Assembly (NCBI RefSeq): GCF_002917095.1
Contig: NZ_PQGA01000016.1
Location: 83,488 to 147,487 of the forward strand
DNA: 64,000 nt
Reading direction: 5' to 3'
Origin: Paraburkholderia eburnea
Lineage (GTDB): Bacteria > Pseudomonadota > Gammaproteobacteria > Burkholderiales > Burkholderiaceae
The notes beneath the pieces were generated by a model. It searched no databases and was not told the origin of the DNA. It saw nothing but the letters and a program-made list of their open reading frames with translations. Positions 45,298 through 53,697 of this stretch are shown here, piece after piece. How positions within the stretch are numbered: the first letter of the stretch is position 1; every line of letters starts with the position of its first letter. Position numbers and translations under genes: made by a program.

Positions 45298-47988
45298 TCA
45301 ATCGGCGCTTTCCAGCAACCCTAGCAATTGAGCGCGCAGCACGGCATGTTTGCGTGTGCTCGCGCTCAGCTTGCCGAACAGGTTCTTCACATGCCACTTG
45401 GCGGTGACTTCCCCCACGCCGATTGCCTGCGCGATCTCCTTGTTGGAGAGATTGCGCGCGAGCAATTCGAGGACTTCGCGTTCCTTGGGCGTGAGCACCA
45501 TGCTCGGCACGGCGCGCGGCGCAGCGTGCGCGCGCCGGGGCTGCCCCGCGGGCTGAGCCACGCGCGCGGCGGCCTGCTCACCGCCGTCTTGCGCCGCCAG
45601 GCTGCGCACCCAGTCGGCCAGTGCCGGATGCGCATCGGCGAAAACGCGCACGAGGCCATAGGTGCCGGTCAGCCCGATCGCCTCGCGCAGCAGCGGCAGG
45701 CCGTCTTCGCCATGGGCTTTGCTGGCGAGCGCGCGCAGTCCCATGATCTCGATGCGCTCGCGCCCGAGCTTCATTTCGTCGGCCAGCGCCTGCGCCCGGG
45801 CGAGTCGTTCGAGCGCGCGGGAGCCGTCCTGCCCGGCCAGCGCCGTGTACGCCTGCGTCATGGTCTGGCGCAACGCCACGTCGCGGCGCCAGAGCGGGCC
45901 GTGCGATCCTTCGGACTGCTCGACGAGTGCATCGAGTTGCGCGCTCAATGCACGGCACGTTTCGGCGTGCCCGTGGCCCGCATGGATGCGCACGCGCTCA
46001 GCGAGACTGGCGATCGACAGGCGAGGCAACGCGCGCGCCGTGCCGGCGGCGTGCATCGCCGCGAGCAGATCGAGCGCGCGCCGCTCCACGCCTTGGGCTT
46101 GTGCCACGCGCGCGGCGCACACATAAGCGATCAGCGAAGTCTCGGCGGAGCCGGAGCGTTCGAGCACGTCGAGCCGGTTCGCGAGCAGCGCATCGGCTTC
46201 GTCCACGCCATCGCGCTCGAAGAGGGCGGCTGCCAACACCGCCGCGAGCATACAGGGCAGCGGATGGCGGCGGCCGAGTTCGGCTTCGGCGCTCGTCAGC
46301 GCGGGGCGCAGCACGGTCTCGGCGAGGACGGCCTGGCCTTCGCTCAGGTAGCTCAAGCCGGTGACGAATTCGCCCCAGTGCGCGGCGTAGCGATGCGCTT
46401 TGCCGAACTCGCCGCGTGGTGTGAGCTGCAAATGGCGGCGCGCGTTGGCCGGCTCGCCCTGCAGCAGCGCGGCCATCGCGAGGCGGTTCGCGTGCGTCTG
46501 GAGCTGGCGCGGTTCGGCGAGCGGCGGCGGTTCGCGCCATGGCGCGAGGAGCGCGACGAAGCGGTCGGGATCGTCGGCGTAGTACTGCGCCGCGCTCAGG
46601 ATGAGCGCGCATTCGTAGCGCCGCTCGGGCGCGCAATCGGGTGCGTCGGCCATCGGCGCCACGAGCTGACCGGCCTGGGCGTGGCGTTCGCTGAGCGCGA
46701 GCGCCCAGGCCGCGGCGAGGCGCAGGTCCGGATGCCGGTCGAGTTCCTCCTTGGGCAGCAGATCGAGCCATTCGAGTGCGGCGGCGAGGCGCCCCTGCAT
46801 GACCGCGCCGTAGAGCGAGCGGCCCGCCAGTTCGAACGCCACGTCGCGTTCGCCGGCCGCGTGCGCGTGGCGTGCCGCCTCCTCATGGATCCCGTGCGCG
46901 GCGAGCCAGTGCATCGCGCGCCGGTGCAGGCCGGCAAGCTCGTCGGGCGCAAGCTCGGCCAGGCGCGCGCTGAGCGCCGCGCGGGCGAGTGTATGCAGGC
47001 GGCACCAGTCGCTGCCGCCGCTGACCATGAAGATGGGCGCATCGCGCATGAGCCGCGCGAGTTGCGCCGGGGCTTGCGGATCGTCGAGCAGTGCGCGGCA
47101 CAGGTCGGGATGCAGCATGTCGACGAGTGCGAGCCGCGTGAGGAACGCGACGTCTTGCGGCGCGAGCCGCGCGAGCAGGCTGCCCACCAGATGCTCGCCT
47201 TGCTGGCCCGCCTGACCCGATATCGCGTCGATGACGCCGCGCGGGTCGCCGCTCTTTTCCATCGCGGCGAGCGCGAGCTGCAGGCCGAGCGGCCAGCCGT
47301 CGGTGAGCTCGTGCAGGCGCGCGCAACTGTTGGTGTCCACACGGTCGCCAAAGCGCCGGCGCATGAGCGCCAGGGTTTCGTCGAGGCGAAAGCGCAGCGC
47401 TTCGGGTCCGAGGCAGACGCACTGGCCATACGCGCTCAGCTCGTCCACGGCGGTCTCGAAGCCGCTGCGCGCCGCCACGACAATGCGCAGGTTCGCAGGC
47501 GCGTTGTGCAGCAGATAGAGCAGCGCCGTGCTGCCCACCGGCGAGAGCCGCTCGGCTTCATCGACGATGAGCACGAGATCGAGCGCCGATTGCGAGACCT
47601 CCGCGAGCCAGCCGGTCAGGCCCTCGGTGTCGCCGGGCGTGGCATAGGTGCTTTCGAGCAGCGTGCGTCCGAACTCGGGCCGGGCGCCACCCATGCGCAC
47701 GGCGAGCACGAGGCTGTGCAGGAAGCGTTGCGGGTCGTCGTGCGCATCGGCCGACACCCACGCGACGGCGGCGCCATGCGCGAGATGCTCGCGCCGCCAT
47801 TGTGCGAGCAGGAGCGTCTTGCCGAAGCCGGGCGGCGCTTGCACGACGATCGCGCTCTGATTGCGCAAGGGCTCGCTCGCGAGATTCAGCCGCTCGCGCG
47901 CGAGCAGGTGGCGCGGCGCGCGCGGCGGCGTGGTCTTGAGCGTGAGTTCGGAAAACGCGGGCTCGACGCCGCGGTTCGCGGAGGTCAT
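45298..47988 (-). CDS. LuxR-family regulator, MalT-like ATP-dependent (LAL type)
   Basis: A large regulator of about 896 residues. The N-terminal STAND-type ATPase has Walker A VVQAPPGFGKTLLL near residue 50 and Walker B LVLIVDEAERLS. A long TPR-like helical middle follows, then a C-terminal LuxR helix-turn-helix (LTPKEREVLELLARNLSNKE and GVGEVTAKWHVKNLFGKL). It is the MalT/AcoK architecture, in which an inducer drives ATP-dependent multimerisation. The start MTSANRGVEPAF is uncertain because no ribosome site is visible; the frame is open for 30 codons upstream. It is divergent from the operon starting at 48340 and is the best candidate for its activator. Confidence 0.85.
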   Translation of the reverse strand: MTSANRGVEPAFSELTLKTTPPRAPRHLLARERLNLASEPLRNQSAIVVQAPPGFGKTLLLAQWRREHLAHGAAVAWVSADAHDDPQRFLHSLVLAVRMGGARPEFGRTLLESTYATPGDTEGLTGWLAEVSQSALDLVLIVDEAERLSPVGSTALLYLLHNAPANLRIVVAARSGFETAVDELSAYGQCVCLGPEALRFRLDETLALMRRRFGDRVDTNSCARLHELTDGWPLGLQLALAAMEKSGDPRGVIDAISGQAGQQGEHLVGSLLARLAPQDVAFLTRLALVDMLHPDLCRALLDDPQAPAQLARLMRDAPIFMVSGGSDWCRLHTLARAALSARLAELAPDELAGLHRRAMHWLAAHGIHEEAARHAHAAGERDVAFELAGRSLYGAVMQGRLAAALEWLDLLPKEELDRHPDLRLAAAWALALSERHAQAGQLVAPMADAPDCAPERRYECALILSAAQYYADDPDRFVALLAPWREPPPLAEPRQLQTHANRLAMAALLQGEPANARRHLQLTPRGEFGKAHRYAAHWGEFVTGLSYLSEGQAVLAETVLRPALTSAEAELGRRHPLPCMLAAVLAAALFERDGVDEADALLANRLDVLERSGSAETSLIAYVCAARVAQAQGVERRALDLLAAMHAAGTARALPRLSIASLAERVRIHAGHGHAETCRALSAQLDALVEQSEGSHGPLWRRDVALRQTMTQAYTALAGQDGSRALERLARAQALADEMKLGRERIEIMGLRALASKAHGEDGLPLLREAIGLTGTYGLVRVFADAHPALADWVRSLAAQDGGEQAAARVAQPAGQPRRAHAAPRAVPSMVLTPKEREVLELLARNLSNKEIAQAIGVGEVTAKWHVKNLFGKLSASTRKHAVLRAQLLGLLESAD

Positions 47989-48339
47989 CTGACGAATTGA
48001 AATAGGCCGTTGGGCCGGCGAGGTGATCTGGAGGGGGCGCGTACCGGTTGCGCCGCGCATGGCCGGGCCGCGTGGCAAGGCCGTGCGGCGCGGGGTATCG
48101 GTCGGACGATTATAGGCACGGCAGCGGCTGTCCTGACAATTGGGTCGCAGCCGGGTAAGAATTCTGTGCGCGTTAGGTAGGGTAAGGCTCCCCCTCCTGC
48201 AAGGAGGGCGCGCGGCGCGTAGCCCCGTCCTACGATGAATTCAGACACGATATCCCGATGCATGGGGCCGCATGGGCAGCAACCCGAGCGCCGCCACGGG
48301 ATATCAACAGGTGCAGCAGGAACAACAAGGAGACAGAAG
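47989..48339. promoter_or_regulatory. Divergent control region between the MalT-like regulator and the BKACE 3 operon
   Basis: About 350 bases with no gene. It holds a perfect hairpin CCCTCCT-GCA-AGGAGGG at 48192-48208 and an AT-richer segment near 48105-48180. The hairpin contains AGGAGG but no start codon at proper distance, so it may be a regulator site or a terminator rather than a ribosome site. Confidence 0.45.
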
Positions 48340-49320
48340 ATGGCACATGCGATCAGGTTCCACGAGACCGGCGCGCCGGAAGTGATGCGCTGGGAAGAGG
48401 TGGACGTGGGCGCGCCCGGTCCGGGAGAGGTGCGGCTGCGCCACGAAGCAGTCGGCCTGAATTTCGCGGACACGTATTTCCGCTCCGGCCTCTATCCGGT
48501 GCCGCTGCCGGCGGGCATGGGCGTGGAGGCGGCGGGCGTGGTGGAGGCGGTGGGCGCGGGCGTGACCAACATCGTGCCGGGCGACCGCGTCACCTACACC
48601 GGCTTCGTGAACACACTGGGCGCTTACAGCACCGAGCGGCTGATTCCGGCGGCGCCGCTCATCAAGCTGCCCGACGCCATCGCCTGCGAAACGGCGGCCG
48701 CCATGACGATGCGCGGTCTCACCTCGGCCTACCTCATGCGTCGCATCTGGCCGCTGCAAGCCGGCGAGACGATCCTCGTGCATGCGGCGGCGGGCGGCGT
48801 GGGCCTGATCGTGTGCCAGTGGGCGAAGCTGCTCGGGCTGACGGTGATCGGCACGGTGTCGACCGAGGAGAAGGCGGCCGTCGCCCGCGCGCACGGCTGC
48901 GATCACGTGATCCTCTACCGCAGCGAGGACGTCGCGAAGCGCGTGCGCGAGCTGACCGATGGCGTAGGCGTTTCCGTGGTCTACGACAGCGTCGGCCAGG
49001 ATACCTTCATGGCGTCGCTCGACTCGCTCAAGCGCCGCGGCCTGCTCGTCTGCGTGGGCACGGCTTCGGGCAAGGCGCCCGCATTCGAGCCGCAGATGCT
49101 CGCGATGAAGGGCTCGCTCTACGTCACGCGCCCGGCGCTCGCCGACTACATCGCCGACGCCGCCGAGAAGGCCGCGCTCGCCGCAGAGATCTTCGGCCAC
49201 GTAGCGGCGGGGCGCATCAAGATCGAGATCAACCAGCGCTATGCGCTGCAGGACGCGGTGCAGGCGCACCACGACATTGAATCGCGCAGGACGACGGGTT
49301 CTTCCGTCTTCACGATCTGA
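48340..49320 (+). CDS. NADPH:quinone reductase / zinc-free medium-chain dehydrogenase
   Basis: A 326-residue medium-chain dehydrogenase/reductase of the quinone reductase (QOR) type. VGLNFADTYFRSGLYP and VHAAAGGVGLIVCQWAKLLG (nucleotide-binding AAxGGVG) are family motifs; the Cys ligands of zinc alcohol dehydrogenases are absent. AAGGAGA precedes the ATG. First gene of a co-directional run (QOR, TauD, BKACE, hydrolase, two SDRs, MFS, porin). In that context it may reduce an enone intermediate. Confidence 0.85.
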   Translation: MAHAIRFHETGAPEVMRWEEVDVGAPGPGEVRLRHEAVGLNFADTYFRSGLYPVPLPAGMGVEAAGVVEAVGAGVTNIVPGDRVTYTGFVNTLGAYSTERLIPAAPLIKLPDAIACETAAAMTMRGLTSAYLMRRIWPLQAGETILVHAAAGGVGLIVCQWAKLLGLTVIGTVSTEEKAAVARAHGCDHVILYRSEDVAKRVRELTDGVGVSVVYDSVGQDTFMASLDSLKRRGLLVCVGTASGKAPAFEPQMLAMKGSLYVTRPALADYIADAAEKAALAAEIFGHVAAGRIKIEINQRYALQDAVQAHHDIESRRTTGSSVFTI

Positions 49321-49331
49321 GGCCGGCCATC

Positions 49332-50180
49332 ATGAGAGTCGAGCAACTGACCTGCGCGATTGGCGCGGAACTGGTGGGCGTTCGTCTCGGCGATGCCGTG
49401 CACGACGACGGTCTATTCGAGGAAATCAAGGCGGCGCTGCTCAAGCATAAGGTGCTGTTCCTGCGCGACCAGCAGCTCACGCGTGCCGAGCACGTGGCTT
49501 TCGCCAGACGGTTCGGGGAACTTGAGGATCATCCGGTGGCGGGCAGCCACCCCGATCATCCGGGCCTCGTGCAGATCTACAAGACGCCCGAGCAGCCGAA
49601 CGACCGCTACGAGAACGCCTGGCACACCGACGCCACCTGGCGCGCGGCCCCGCCGATGGGCGCGGTGCTGCGCTGCGTGGAATGCCCGCCGGTGGGCGGC
49701 GACACCATGTGGGCCAACATGGTGCTCGCCTACGAGAACCTGCCGCAGCACGTGAAGGACGAGATCGCGGAACTGCGCGCGAGCCATAGCATCCAGGCGA
49801 GCTTCGGTGCGGTCATGCCGATCGAGAAGCGCCTCGCGCTGAAGGCGCAGTACCCCGACGCCGAGCATCCGGTGGTGCGCACCCACCCGGAGACGGGGGA
49901 GAAGGCGCTGTTCGTGAACGGCTTCACCACGGACTTCGTGAACTACCACACGCCCGCGCGCGTGCGCTATGGCCAGGACGGCAACCCGGGCGCGGCGCAA
50001 CTGCTGCAGTACCTCATCAGCCAGGCGTATATCCCCGAGTACCAGGTGCGCTGGCGCTGGCGGCCGGACAGCGTGGCGATCTGGGACAACCGCAGCACAC
50101 AGCACTACGCGGTCATGGACTACCCGCCGTGCCACCGCAAGATGGAGCGCGCGGGGATCATCGGCGACGTGCCGTATTGA
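49332..50180 (+). CDS. TauD/TfdA-family Fe(II)/2-oxoglutarate dioxygenase 2
   Basis: A 282-residue paralogue of the dioxygenase at 42.6 kb. The iron ligands are His and Asp in ENAWHTDATWRAAPP and His in IWDNRSTQHYAVMDYP; the 2-oxoglutarate Arg is in RKMERAGIIGDVPY. It lies 11 bases after the quinone reductase gene and 42 bases before BKACE 3. A hydroxylation placed directly before a beta-keto acid cleavage gene suggests that it introduces the oxygen that is later oxidised to the keto group. Confidence 0.9.
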   Translation: MRVEQLTCAIGAELVGVRLGDAVHDDGLFEEIKAALLKHKVLFLRDQQLTRAEHVAFARRFGELEDHPVAGSHPDHPGLVQIYKTPEQPNDRYENAWHTDATWRAAPPMGAVLRCVECPPVGGDTMWANMVLAYENLPQHVKDEIAELRASHSIQASFGAVMPIEKRLALKAQYPDAEHPVVRTHPETGEKALFVNGFTTDFVNYHTPARVRYGQDGNPGAAQLLQYLISQAYIPEYQVRWRWRPDSVAIWDNRSTQHYAVMDYPPCHRKMERAGIIGDVPY

Positions 50181-50222
50181 TTGGCCTCTACCCCCCATTA
50201 GAACTCGACACTGGAGGACGAC

Positions 50223-51278
50223 ATGCAATTTTTCGACGATTCGCTGCATCCGGAGAATATGGAGAAGGTGGTCATCACGGTTGCGCCGTATGGCCCGGAG
50301 TGGATGCCTGAAGACTTCCCCGAGGACATTCCCGTCACGATGGAAGAGCAGGTGCAAAAGGCCGTGGACTGCTACAACGCGGGCGCGACCGTGCTGCATC
50401 TGCATGTGCGCGAGCTGGACGGCAAGGGCTCCAAGCGCCTCTCGAAGTTCAACGAGCTGATTGCGGGCGTGCGCGCGGCGGTGCCCGACATGATCATCCA
50501 GGTGGGCGGCTCGATCTCGTTCGCGCCGGAAGACGACGGCCAGGCGGCGAAGTGGCTCTCGGACGATACGCGCCATATGCTCGCTGAACTCGAGCCGAAG
50601 CCCGACCAGGTGACCGTGGCGATCAACACCACGCAGATGAACATCATGGAGCTGCTGTACCCCGAGTACCTGGAGGGCACCTCGCTCGCGAACCCGGCGC
50701 TGCAGGCCGCCTACAGCGAAATGACGGTGCCCGCGGGGCCGCAGTGGCTGGAGGAGCATCTGCGCCGCCTGCAGGCCTCGGGCATCCAGCCGCATTTCCA
50801 GTTGACGGGTATGCATGCGCTGGAAACGCTTGAGCGGCTCGTGCGCAAGGGCGCTTATTGCGGACCGCTGAATCTCACGTGGATCGGCATCGGCGGCGGC
50901 TTTGACGGCCCGAACCCGTTCAACTTCTTCAACTTCGTGCACCGCGCCCCCCAAGGCTGCACGCTCACGGCGGAGTCGCTGCTCAAGAACGTGCTGCCGT
51001 TCAACATGATGGCGATGTCGATGGGCCTACATCCACGCTGCGGCATCGAGGACACGATCATCGGCCAGCATGGCCAGCGCATGACCTCGGTGGAGCAGAT
51101 CGAACAGTGCGTGCGCGTGGCGCACGAGCTGGGGCGCGAGGTCGCGTCGGGCAAGGAGGCGCGCGAGATCTATCGCATCGGCACCTTCTATAAGGATGCC
51201 GATGAAACGCTGGCGGCCAACGGCTATCTGCCGAACCGCAAGCCGGCGGGTCTGGGTCTCGTGAAGTCGGCGGCGTGA
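50223..51278 (+). CDS. DUF849 / BKACE beta-keto acid cleavage enzyme, copy 3
   Basis: A 351-residue BKACE with the same Zn motif VLHLHVRELDGKGSKR (His59, His61) but clearly more diverged than copies 1 and 2. Differences include NIMELLYPEYLEGTSLANP in the variable segment and QLTGMHALETLERLVRKG instead of CYNxNSFESVERLMRRG. GGAGGA precedes the ATG. It is in the middle of a catabolic-looking operon and may act on another beta-keto acid. Confidence 0.9.
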   Translation: MQFFDDSLHPENMEKVVITVAPYGPEWMPEDFPEDIPVTMEEQVQKAVDCYNAGATVLHLHVRELDGKGSKRLSKFNELIAGVRAAVPDMIIQVGGSISFAPEDDGQAAKWLSDDTRHMLAELEPKPDQVTVAINTTQMNIMELLYPEYLEGTSLANPALQAAYSEMTVPAGPQWLEEHLRRLQASGIQPHFQLTGMHALETLERLVRKGAYCGPLNLTWIGIGGGFDGPNPFNFFNFVHRAPQGCTLTAESLLKNVLPFNMMAMSMGLHPRCGIEDTIIGQHGQRMTSVEQIEQCVRVAHELGREVASGKEAREIYRIGTFYKDADETLAANGYLPNRKPAGLGLVKSAA

Positions 51279-51283
51279 GGATC

Positions 51284-51934
51284 ATGCGCCAGGAGCCCAC
51301 CATCGTCATCGTTCCGGGGCTGCGCGACCACGTCGCGCAGCACTGGCAGACGCTGCTCGAAGCGCGTTTTCGCGCGCAGAACCGGCCGGTGGCCGTCGTG
51401 CCGCCCATGGGCCGCGACGATCTCGATTGCGCGGTGCGCGTCGAGGCGATCGAAGCCGTGGTCGCGCGCATCGAGACGCCCGTGATCGTCGTGGCGCACA
51501 GCGGCGGCTGCGTGATGATCGCGCACTGGGCGCGCCGCTATCCGCGCACGATCGCCGGGGCGCTGCTGGCGGCGCCGCCGGACTTCGAAGCGCCGATGCC
51601 CGACGGCTATCCGACGCTCGAAGCGCTCGACGCGAGTGGATGGCTGCCGGTGCCGCGCGCGCCGCTGCCGTTCGCCTCGATCGTCGCGGCGAGCCGCAAC
51701 GATCCGCTCGCCCGCTACGAGCGCGTGCTCGAACTCGCGCGGGCGTGGCGCAGCGAGGTGGTCGATCTCGGCAATGTCGGCCACCTGAATCCGGCCAGCG
51801 GGTTCGGCGAATGGCCTGGCGCCGACGATCTTATCGCCGCGCTCGTGCGGCGTGCGGCGGCGCGTGCCGTGGCAAACGATGCATTCAGGCAGGGCGAGCC
51901 GCAAGACACGCTGGACGCGTCGCGCCACGTCTGA
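51284..51934 (+). CDS. Alpha/beta hydrolase of the RBBP9/YdeN family
   Basis: A 216-residue serine hydrolase. VIVPGLRDHVAQHWQ is the N-terminal oxyanion segment, the nucleophile is in VVAHSGGCVMIAHWA (usual G-x-S-x-G replaced by H-S-G-G), and the His is in NVGHLNPASGFGEWP. The start may be this ATG or the GTG 9 bases upstream that overlaps the BKACE 3 stop. Position suggests hydrolysis of an ester, lactone or thioester in the same pathway. Confidence 0.8.
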   Translation: MRQEPTIVIVPGLRDHVAQHWQTLLEARFRAQNRPVAVVPPMGRDDLDCAVRVEAIEAVVARIETPVIVVAHSGGCVMIAHWARRYPRTIAGALLAAPPDFEAPMPDGYPTLEALDASGWLPVPRAPLPFASIVAASRNDPLARYERVLELARAWRSEVVDLGNVGHLNPASGFGEWPGADDLIAALVRRAAARAVANDAFRQGEPQDTLDASRHV

Positions 51935-52012
51935 CCCCCACCCGCTCGCGCGCCTCGCCTCAAGGCGCGCGAGCGGGTGCCGGACCCGCTGCACTTTCGC
52001 GAGGAGAACGCG

Positions 52013-52837
52013 ATGGAGCTGGAAGGCAAGGCAGCAATCGTCACCGGCGCCGGCCGTGGTGCAGGCGTTGGCATCGCGCGCGTCATGGCGCGCGAGGGCG
52101 CGCGCATCGCGGTCGCGGACCGCGACTTCGACGCCGCGCAGCACGTGGCGGCGGCGCTCGTCGCGTCCGGCGCGAAGGCGCTCGCGATTCGCGCCGACGT
52201 CTCGAAGAAGGCCGACGCGCAAGCCATGGCCGGGCAAACGCTGGAGGCGTTCGGCGCTATCGACATCCTCGTGAACAACGCGGGCGTGGGCGGCACCGCT
52301 TCGTTCATGCACGACGTCACCGAGGAAAACTGGGACCGCGTGATGGACGTGAACGCCAAAGGCATCCTGTTCTGCTGCCAGGCGGTGCTGCCGGCCATGA
52401 CGGCGCGCGGCAAGGGCAAGATCGTCAACATCGATTCGATTGCGGGCATGCGCATGGCGTTCTTCAGCAGTGTCGAGTACACCGCTTCGAAGCACGCGGT
52501 CACGGGCCTCACGCGCCATCTCGCCTGGGAGCTCGCGGACCTGCGCATCAACGTCAACGCCGTCTGCCCCGGCGGCATCCTTACCCCGGCTATCGAGACC
52601 TACGCCACGCCCGAGCGGCGCGCGGCGATCGTCGAGCGCGTCGTGCCGCTCGGACGCTTTTGCGCGCCGGAGGACATCGGCGAGGCGGTATGTTTTCTCG
52701 CGAGCGAGCGTGCCGATCTCATCACGGGGCAATTGCTCGCCGTCGATGGTGGCGCGCTCACCGGCTACGGCGAGGACTTGCGCGCGGTGCTGCGCCAGCG
52801 CGTGAGCGAAGTCCAGCCCGCGGCGCAGACGGGCTGA
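52013..52837 (+). CDS. Short-chain dehydrogenase/reductase 1
   Basis: A 274-residue classical SDR: cofactor loop TGAGRGAGVG, NNAG, and catalytic Y-x3-K in VEYTASKHAVTGL, with Ser in NIDSIAGM. It has the form of a 3-hydroxyacyl or secondary-alcohol dehydrogenase. GAGGAGA precedes the ATG. In an operon with BKACE it may oxidise a beta-hydroxy acid to the beta-keto acid the BKACE needs. Confidence 0.85.
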   Translation: MELEGKAAIVTGAGRGAGVGIARVMAREGARIAVADRDFDAAQHVAAALVASGAKALAIRADVSKKADAQAMAGQTLEAFGAIDILVNNAGVGGTASFMHDVTEENWDRVMDVNAKGILFCCQAVLPAMTARGKGKIVNIDSIAGMRMAFFSSVEYTASKHAVTGLTRHLAWELADLRINVNAVCPGGILTPAIETYATPERRAAIVERVVPLGRFCAPEDIGEAVCFLASERADLITGQLLAVDGGALTGYGEDLRAVLRQRVSEVQPAAQTG

Positions 52838-52885
52838 CGTCTGCCCCCACAAGAGCTAATAAAAAATACCTATTCGGAGACAACA

Positions 52886-53623
52886 ATGCAGACGCGAGAT
52901 TCGCAACTGCGCGGCAAGGTCGCCATCGTGACCGGCGCGGGCAGAGGAATCGGCCGGGCCATCGCGCTCGCCTACGCGCGGCAGGGCGCGGCGGTGTGCT
53001 GCGCGGCGCGCTCGATGGGGCAGGTGCAGGAGACGGCCGCGCAGATTTGCGCCGAGGGCGGGCGAGCAATCGCCGTGTGCACGGACGTGGCGGACTTCGA
53101 GAGCGTCGAGCGCATGGTGCGCGAGGCCGAGGAAGCGTTCGGCGGGCTAGATATCGTCGTGATCAACGCGGGGGTGGGCGGCGCCCAGCAGTCGGTCGAG
53201 GCGAGCGACCAGCAAACGTGGCGCACGACGATCGAGGTGAATCTCATTGGCGCCTATCACTGCGCCAAGGCCGCCGTGCCGGCGCTCAAGCGACGCGGTG
53301 GCGGCAAGGTCATCGCGGTGGGTTCAGGTCTCGGGCAGCGCGGCATCGCGGGCGTCTCCGACTACGCCTGCTCGAAGGCCGGACTCTGGATGCTCACGCG
53401 TGTGCTCGCCCAGGAGCTGGCGCAGCACGGCATCAGCGTCAATCAACTGATTCCTGGCCCCGTGGTCACGCAGATGACCGGCGACCAGATGGCGCGCAAC
53501 ACCTTCGAAGGCGAGTGGGCCAAGTCGCCCGAGGACGTCGCGCCGCTTGCGCTGTTCCTCGCGACGCAGCCCGAGCCGGGGCCGACGGGACAGAACTTCA
53601 GCCTGATGCGTCGCGATACCTGA
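52886..53623 (+). CDS. Short-chain dehydrogenase/reductase 2
   Basis: A 245-residue classical SDR: TGAGRGIGRAIAL, INAGVGG, and Y-x3-K in SDYACSKAGLWML. It differs enough from its neighbour to act on another substrate. Separated by 48 bases from SDR 1, with CGGAGAC before the ATG, and followed by the MFS gene in the same direction. Confidence 0.87.
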   Translation: MQTRDSQLRGKVAIVTGAGRGIGRAIALAYARQGAAVCCAARSMGQVQETAAQICAEGGRAIAVCTDVADFESVERMVREAEEAFGGLDIVVINAGVGGAQQSVEASDQQTWRTTIEVNLIGAYHCAKAAVPALKRRGGGKVIAVGSGLGQRGIAGVSDYACSKAGLWMLTRVLAQELAQHGISVNQLIPGPVVTQMTGDQMARNTFEGEWAKSPEDVAPLALFLATQPEPGPTGQNFSLMRRDT

Positions 53624-53697
53624 CGCGTTCGCGCGAGGGTTTGCCTGAGGTTTGCCCGAGGGCTCGGCCGCACCAATAAATATTCAAGGAGACGAAA

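Noticed and set aside
45328..48000. Open frame of about 890 codons on the plus strand opposite the MalT-like regulator
   Set aside because: It is a shadow of a high-GC gene with low stop frequency; no domain, no ribosome site, biased composition.
49413..50954. Minus-strand frame across TauD 2 and BKACE 3
   Set aside because: Antisense shadow; the repeated appearance opposite each BKACE copy follows from their similarity.
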